A DNA stretch of 11,203 nt, from assembly GCA_017545095.1 (NCBI GenBank), contig JAFYCU010000004.1, positions 1 to 11,203 of the forward strand, given 5' to 3'. How positions within the stretch are numbered: position 1 is the stretch's first letter; each line of letters begins with the position of its first letter. This stretch comes from Muribaculaceae bacterium. GTDB lineage: Bacteria; Bacteroidota; Bacteroidia; Bacteroidales; Muribaculaceae. Positions 7,304 through 11,203 of this stretch are shown in pieces. Under the pieces are notes generated by a model that saw nothing but the letters and a program-made list of their open reading frames with translations, did not search any database and was not told the origin of the DNA. The position numbers were made by a program, and so were the translations under genes.

Positions 7304-7335
7304 CAAAGTTATAGCTTTTTTTCGAGACACGCAAC
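7304..7335 (-). promoter_or_regulatory. Probable promoter of the ATPase gene
   Basis: On the minus strand TAACTTTG (7311-7304) matches TAnnTTTG exactly. Twenty bases upstream is GTTG (7335-7332), three of four bases of the -33 TTTG. The -33 bases are the first four bases of palindromic repeat copy B. Expected initiation is near 7297, about 22 nt before the ATG. Confidence 0.6.
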
Positions 7336-7392
7336 TGAGTTTTTTCCAAATCTAGCAAAAAATGGCCGATTTGGAAAAAACTCAGCGATTTT
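7332..7392. repeat. 61-bp palindromic repeat, copy B
   Basis: Identical to 5781-5841 except T7353 in place of G5802, which breaks the innermost base pair; the remaining 18 bp of stem (7335-7352 with 7368-7385) are intact. Same orientation as copy A, offset 1551 bp. It lies upstream of the ATPase gene and runs directly into the promoter-like repeats at 7393. Confidence 0.88.
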
Positions 7393-7463
7393 CTTGCTAT
7401 TGCGCACGAATGGCAGCAACGTTGGCTGTGCCGAAGTTACGCGGCATCTCGGTAATGCCAAAG

Positions 7464-7482
7464 CAAAAAACTTCGTTTTTTG
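7464..7482 (+). terminator. Hairpin CAAAAAAC-TTC-GTTTTTTG, terminator-like
   Basis: A perfect 8-bp stem with a 3-nt loop, extended outward by pairing of 7454-7462 with 7483-7491 with one bulge and one mismatch. The 3' arm is T-rich. It lies between repeat copies 1 and 2. It could act as a terminator or simply reflect the inverted ends of the repeat unit. Confidence 0.35.
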
Positions 7483-7590
7483 TTTGCCATTGCGCTCGAT
7501 TTGCAGTAACGTTGGCTGTGCCGAAGTTACGCGGCATCTCGGCAATAGCAAGCTCTCGTCAAATCAAAATTGCATTTTGTTTAACTATTT

Positions 7591-7622
7591 CTTGCTATTG
7601 CGCTCGATTTGCAGTAACTTTG
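7591..7622 (+). promoter_or_regulatory. Probable promoter of the GH92 gene
   Basis: CTTG (7591-7594), a 20-bp spacer, then TAACTTTG (7615-7622), an exact TAnnTTTG. Expected initiation is near 7629, giving a leader of about 26 nt before the ATG at 7655. The site is the start of the third, truncated repeat copy. Confidence 0.65.
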
Positions 7623-7654
7623 CCAACTGATTGTAAACCTACATTTTATTTGCG

Positions 7655-9874
7655 ATGAAAAAGATAGTTCTTGCGTGGTCGTTGGCCACGATGTGTGTAT
7701 GTATCGGCCTGGCCGCTCAGCAGGTGCAGCGCGATGTGCTCAGTTACGTGGACCCGCTCATCGGGTCGGGGGCACACGGCCACGTCACGGTGTCGGCTTG
7801 TGTGCCGTTTGGCTTTGTGCAGTTAGGGCCATCGTCAATCAATCAAGAATGGGACTGGTGCTCGGGCTACCACCGCAGCGACAGTACGGTGATAGGCTTT
7901 CCGCACACTCACCTGAGCGGCACGGGGTGTGGCGACCTGCACGATATCACGGTGATGCCCGTGGTGGGTGCGGTGCGTTATGCCCGTGGTACGGAAGAAG
8001 ACCCACAGAGCGGCATGTGGAGCTATGCCGACCGTCGGCGCGAGGTGGCAGAGCCGGGGTATTACCGCACATTTCTGCTGCGCTACAACGTTGACGTGGA
8101 ACTCACCGCCACGGCCCGAACTGGGCTACATCGCTACACGTTCCCGGATAGCCGCGAGAGTGCTATCGTGTTCAACTTGGTGAACGGAGGCGGATATGAC
8201 AACGTTACCACTGGTGTGCTGCGTGTGATTGATGACCACACCATCGAGGGCGTGCGGTGGTCAACGGGATGGGCGAAGAACCACCCGGTGTATTTCCATG
8301 CCGAGTTCTCGCGCCCTTTCAAGCGTGCTCATCTCATCGCCGACGGTCGTGAGGTGGCGGGCGACTGGGTGACGGCGCGCCTGGTGCACGGTCGCTTCGA
8401 CTTCGACACTCGTGCCGGCGAGCAGGTGCTGGTCAAGGTGGGGCTGAGTGCCACCAGCGTGGCCGGTGCCGCCGCCAATCTGGCCGCCGAGCAGCAGGGC
8501 TGGGACTTCGAGGGTGTGCGCGAGCGGGCACGGCAGGTCTGGCGCGACCAACTCAACAAAGTGCAGGTGCGCATGGCTGATGACCACCAGATGCGCACGT
8601 TCTACACTGCCATGTTCCACACGATGATTGCCCCGTCGGTGTTCTGCGATGTGGATGGCTCCTACCAGGGCAGCGACTACCAGGTGCACACCGCGCCAGG
8701 GTTTACCAACTACACCACCTACAGCTTGTGGGACACCTATCGTGCCGCCCACCCGCTGATGACCATCATCCACCCCGAGCGCGTGCCCGACATCATCAAC
8801 ACCATGCTGCGCATCTATCAAGAGCAGGGCAAGCTGCCTGTGTGGCACCTGATGGCTCGTGAAACCAATTGTATGGTGGGGTCACCCGCCGTGCCCGTGG
8901 TGGCCGATGCCCTGCTGAAGGGCTTCCCCGGCATCGACACCAACCTGGCCATCGAGGCCATGGAGCGGTCGATGCTCCTCGACGAGCGTGGCCTGCGCCA
9001 GCATCGCACGCTGGGGTACATCCCCTACGACCAGATGCACAGCGAGAGTGTGGCCTTTGAGTTGGAATATGACTTGGCCGACTGGGCACTGGCGCAAGCC
9101 GCCCTTAAAGCTGGGCGACGCGACCTCTACGAGCACCACATGGCACTCAGCAAGCAGTACAAGCGTCTGTTCGACCCTGCCACCGGGTTCATGCGAGCCC
9201 GCGACACCCAGGGGCGTTTCCGCGAGCCGTTCAACCCCTACCAGCAGCGACCCGACGGCGATGAGTATTGCGAGGGCAATGCCTGGCAATACACCTGGCT
9301 GGTGCCGCACGACCTGGAGGGGCTGGTGGCATGCCACGGCTCGCGTGAGCTGGCGATTGCGCGGCTCGACTCGCTGTTCATCGTGTCGAGCGATGTGGGA
9401 GAAGACGCTGTACTCGACATGAGCGGCTTCATCGGCCAGTATGTGCACGGCAACGAGCCCAGTCACCACATCATCTATTTCTACACCATGCTCGGCCAGC
9501 CGTGGAAGACCGCCGACCGTGTGCGCGAGGTGCTCACCACGCTCTACGACGACACCACCGAGGGCCTGTGCGGCAACGAGGACGTGGGCCAGATGTCGGC
9601 ATGGTACATCCTTTCGGCCCTGGGCTTCTATCAGGTGGAGCCGGCCGGCGGGCGTTACTACTTCGGCAGCCCGCTGGTGAACAGTGCCACCGTGCGTGTG
9701 GCAGGCGGCACACTCACCATCACCGCCAAGAACAACAGCCCTGCCAACCGCTACATCCAGCGCATCAAATTCAACGGCAAGCCCCTCACGCAGCCCTACA
9801 TCGACCATGCCGCCCTCGCTGCCGGAGGCACGCTCGAGTACACCATGGGCAGCAAGCCCGTGAAGTGGTGGTGA
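7655..9874 (+). CDS. Secreted GH92 family alpha-mannosidase
   Basis: A 739-residue exo-acting glycosidase. GH92 enzymes are calcium-dependent inverting alpha-mannosidases (mostly 1,2, also 1,3, 1,4 or 1,6) that trim mannose from host N-glycans or yeast mannan. A signal peptide is clear (MKKIV...IGLAA, cleavage near residue 21), so it is periplasmic or exported. The N-terminal beta-sandwich begins YVDPLIGSG (31-39) and holds GYHRSDSTVIGFPHTHLSGTG (71 onward). The (alpha/alpha)6 catalytic domain has SLWDTYR (357-363), CEGNAWQYTW (539-548), GNEPSHH (610-616) and GNEDVGQMSAWY (640-651). By analogy with the studied Bacteroides enzyme BT3990, Glu540 is the likely acid and the acidic pair near 642-643 probably supplies the base. 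The length is normal. There is no SusC/SusD pair or regulator nearby, so it is not in an evident PUL here. Linkage specificity cannot be told. Confidence 0.95.
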   Translation: MKKIVLAWSLATMCVCIGLAAQQVQRDVLSYVDPLIGSGAHGHVTVSACVPFGFVQLGPSSINQEWDWCSGYHRSDSTVIGFPHTHLSGTGCGDLHDITVMPVVGAVRYARGTEEDPQSGMWSYADRRREVAEPGYYRTFLLRYNVDVELTATARTGLHRYTFPDSRESAIVFNLVNGGGYDNVTTGVLRVIDDHTIEGVRWSTGWAKNHPVYFHAEFSRPFKRAHLIADGREVAGDWVTARLVHGRFDFDTRAGEQVLVKVGLSATSVAGAAANLAAEQQGWDFEGVRERARQVWRDQLNKVQVRMADDHQMRTFYTAMFHTMIAPSVFCDVDGSYQGSDYQVHTAPGFTNYTTYSLWDTYRAAHPLMTIIHPERVPDIINTMLRIYQEQGKLPVWHLMARETNCMVGSPAVPVVADALLKGFPGIDTNLAIEAMERSMLLDERGLRQHRTLGYIPYDQMHSESVAFELEYDLADWALAQAALKAGRRDLYEHHMALSKQYKRLFDPATGFMRARDTQGRFREPFNPYQQRPDGDEYCEGNAWQYTWLVPHDLEGLVACHGSRELAIARLDSLFIVSSDVGEDAVLDMSGFIGQYVHGNEPSHHIIYFYTMLGQPWKTADRVREVLTTLYDDTTEGLCGNEDVGQMSAWYILSALGFYQVEPAGGRYYFGSPLVNSATVRVAGGTLTITAKNNSPANRYIQRIKFNGKPLTQPYIDHAALAAGGTLEYTMGSKPVKWW

Positions 9875-9928
9875 TGGAGGCTGACCGGTTCATCCGATAA
9901 AGAGGGAACCAGCACACTGCAGGTCAAG

Positions 9929-9965
9929 TGATTGGAGCCGCTGTCAAGCATGGCGACTCCAATCA
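9929..9965 (+). terminator. Probable terminator after the GH92 gene
   Basis: Arms TGATTGGAG (9929-9937) and CTCCAATCA (9957-9965) pair perfectly and can be extended inward by CGC/GCG after a C-A mismatch, with an 11-nt loop. TCTGTTTGTTGG follows, T-rich but not a pure T-run. It lies 54 bp after the GH92 stop and may serve the convergent lipoprotein gene as well. Confidence 0.55.
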
Positions 9966-9984
9966 TCTGTTTGTTGGTTGATGG

Positions 9985-10494
9985 TCACAACAGCTTAAAA
10001 CGTCCAAAATACACGTAAAGCTCTTTGTGGCTGCCATCGGTAGTCCACATTCCCTGTGTTGACCGCAATGTTGCCTCGATGGCAGGTCGGTATTTCTGTA
10101 TGATTTCAGGCTGGTTGCTCTTTTGCATGAACCGGATGTCGATGATGTTGAGGTTGCTGTCGAATACGGCGATATACGTTACCCAGTGCTCCATGCAATC
10201 TACAAGGTCGATAATTCCGTATCGGTGTTTGTGGAACGTTCGCGAACAATGTTCCATGAACTCGTTTGCTGGCATGATGGGCTTGGCTTCGCCAGGATTG
10301 CGCCACACTGCGCCAGTCGTGTCGATATAGGCAGCGATATAGGGTTGCCCGTTGGCATATCCAATGTGGGCGAGCTCACGATTGTCGGTGTCGGCCCACT
10401 GCATCTTGGCTGAATGGCAGCCGAGCAGGATGGGGAGCAACACACCCCCAAAAAGGGAAAGCCGGCGGAGCCGTGATTTTGCAATCGATTCCAT
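9985..10494 (-). CDS. Small hypothetical lipoprotein
   Basis: The reading frame is open to an ATG at 10527, but the second-choice ATG at 10494 gives a normal lipoprotein signal: basic SRLRR, then hydrophobic LFGGVLLPIL, then the lipobox LLGC with Cys at residue 26. That start also has an A-rich leader (AACGAAAAAGAG), typical of Bacteroidota. The mature protein is about 144 residues with no enzyme motif. Its last ~65 residues (VTYIAVFDSNLNIIDIRF ... MWTTDG ... LYVYFGRFKLL) have the rhythm of a TonB-like C-terminal alpha/beta fold: a strand with V/I-x-D, a helix with a spaced L, then W and a strand. This is a weak resemblance only. The mature N-terminal part (HSAKMQWADTDNRELAH) starts without a long linker. 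No TAnnTTTG site was found just upstream; it may be read with the membrane-protein genes to its right. Function unknown. Confidence 0.75.
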   Translation of the reverse strand: MESIAKSRLRRLSLFGGVLLPILLGCHSAKMQWADTDNRELAHIGYANGQPYIAAYIDTTGAVWRNPGEAKPIMPANEFMEHCSRTFHKHRYGIIDLVDCMEHWVTYIAVFDSNLNIIDIRFMQKSNQPEIIQKYRPAIEATLRSTQGMWTTDGSHKELYVYFGRFKLL

Positions 10495-10598
10495 CTCTTT
10501 TTCGTTGGATTTTCCGAAATGCATCACCTTTTGTTATCTGCTTTTTTCGTCATGCGCCGATACAAGAAAATGGTGAACAACAATGTGGGCATTGCATA

Positions 10599-10972
10599 TC
10601 AGTCATTGAAGCTGTAACAATATGCAACAATTGAAGCACATATATAAGTGAAAACGCACCATCCTTTAATTGAGCCATGCTGCTCTTCTTTATATTTCTC
10701 GCATAACTTTAAATAGTATTTTTTGCTTGAGATTAGGGCACCAATCAGTACAAATCCAGTACCGATATAGTTGTGTTGGATGCCAAAAACGATGCTGTCG
10801 GTGGATATAAGATTGGCAATAGTCAATAGGTTCATTCCAAAAAGCCCAAGGGTGTTCATCGCGCCTAATGTGGGAGCGAAGCTTTCATAGTCATTTATGA
10901 AAATCGCATAAAGATTGCCATAATCACGGCAGAGAAATTTGGTAATCCTATAAAGATGTATGGTATAATCAT
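10599..10972 (-). pseudogene. Small membrane protein gene broken by a frameshift
   Basis: The intact 3' frame from an ATG at 10859 encodes 86 residues. Upstream, the next frame encodes a hydrophobic start, MIIPYIFIGLPNFSAVIMAI, from an ATG at 10972 (or GTG at 10981), and stops at 10895. The 86-residue frame stays open 5' of its ATG through ...INDYESFAPTLGA without any start codon. Adding one T in the TTTT run around 10901-10904 joins the two parts into one protein of about 124 residues with three or four membrane segments and a charged loop (KKYYLKLCEKYKEEQHGSIKG) before the last helix. That loop and helix match the paralog at the right edge. The break may be a real mutation or a sequencing error; alternatively only the 86-residue protein is made. 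The region is AT-rich. No family is recognised. Confidence 0.55.
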
Positions 10973-11048
10973 GAGCGTCACGATTTATTAGAAAGCTTGG
11001 TTGCTTGACAATCCTGCGGTACCATCATAGATTTTTGGCAGCTACATA

Positions 11049-11203
11049 TTATTCGCTTAATCCCAACGAGATGATATATATCACTAACGACAATATGGCA
11101 AATCCAAAAACTAACCATCCTTTCAGCGTTTTGTTACGTTCATTTTTATATTCTTCATATAGCCGATTGTAGTTTTTCTCATTTGCCAACAATGAGCCAA
11201 TCA
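11049..11203 (-). CDS. C-terminal part of a paralogous small membrane protein (5' end outside window)
   Basis: A minus-strand frame enters from the right edge (first full codon at 11201) and ends with TAA at 11051-11049, giving 50 residues. It starts IGSLLANEKNYNRLYEEYKN, continues ERNKTLKGW, and ends with a hydrophobic helix, LVFGFAILSLVIYIISL, and GLSE. It lines up with the end of the neighbouring gene: IGSLLANEKNYNRLYEEYK against IGALISSKKYYLKLCEKYK, and LKGWLVF against IKGWCVF, followed by a last helix in both. The two are therefore tandem paralogs about 76 bp apart on one strand. Function unknown. Confidence 0.75.
   Translation of the reverse strand, partial: IGSLLANEKNYNRLYEEYKNERNKTLKGWLVFGFAILSLVIYIISLGLSE

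Larger units (their letters stand above)
7393..7630 (+). repeat. About 2.5 tandem copies of a ~90-bp promoter-like repeat
   Basis: Copies begin at 7393, 7483 and 7591. The first two share an exact 35-bp core (7418-7452 and 7508-7542). The third shares only the first ~28 bp and then passes into the GH92 leader. Each begins CTTG or TTTG, then exactly 20 bases, then CAACGTTG (7417-7424), TAACGTTG (7507-7514) or TAACTTTG (7615-7622). The end of each copy is roughly the reverse complement of the start of the next, so junction hairpins form: 7454-7491 around CAAAAAAC-TTC-GTTTTTTG, and 7542-7552 with 7591-7601. It is open in several frames but has no codon logic, so it is not annotated as coding. 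Confidence 0.8.

Noticed and set aside
7193..7658. Plus- and minus-strand frames through the repeats before the GH92 gene
   Set aside because: The repeated peptides come only from the tandem DNA repeats and palindrome. The same DNA is open in three frames, so coding is not supported.
8882..9808. 308-residue minus-strand frame opposite the GH92 gene
   Set aside because: It is an antisense shadow in GC-rich coding DNA, His/Val/Gly-rich with no family features; the plus-strand GH92 motifs are unambiguous.
7655..9874. GH92 gene as part of a polysaccharide utilisation locus
   Set aside because: No SusC/SusD, sensor or other glycosidase gene lies in the window on either side.

Overview
The window looks like a chromosomal segment of a member of the Bacteroidota, most likely Bacteroidales (Muribaculaceae or Prevotellaceae type). 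Three points support this. Promoter-like sites fit the Bacteroidota pattern (a -7 TAnnTTTG about 20 bp downstream of a TTTG-like -33). Starts have no Shine-Dalgarno, only A-rich leaders. The gene set also fits: a NhaD-type antiporter, a PdxB of the DXP-dependent vitamin B6 route, a DUF234-type AAA ATPase and a secreted GH92 mannosidase. Genus cannot be fixed from the sequence alone.

Layout. 1-341 is the 3' end of a gene for a protein with an Arg/Asp/Pro-rich tail built from four 42-bp repeats. 342-641 is AT-rich and non-coding, with a 19-bp direct repeat. 642-3969 is a plus-strand cluster: purD (de novo purines), a polytopic membrane protein of unknown role, and pdxB, whose start overlaps the previous stop by ATGA. 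3970-4370 is non-coding and holds a ~206-bp MITE-like element with inverted ends, followed by the nhaD promoter. 4371-5714 is nhaD.

5781-7392 is a module: a minus-strand ATPase gene lying between two direct copies of a 61-bp palindrome. It is followed by about 2.5 copies of a ~90-bp repeat (7393-7630), each copy containing a promoter-shaped site. The last copy matches the -7 consensus and lies just upstream of the GH92 gene (7655-9874). After a probable terminator, the right end is all on the minus strand: a small lipoprotein, a frameshifted small membrane protein, and the C-terminal part of its paralog running off the window. This right edge is clearly more AT-rich.

The genes are mostly independent housekeeping or nutrient functions. 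I see no convincing complete new defence or biosynthetic system. The parts most worth following up are the repeats (MITE-like element, palindromes flanking the ATPase, stacked promoter-like repeats) and the tandem small-membrane-protein family at the right edge.
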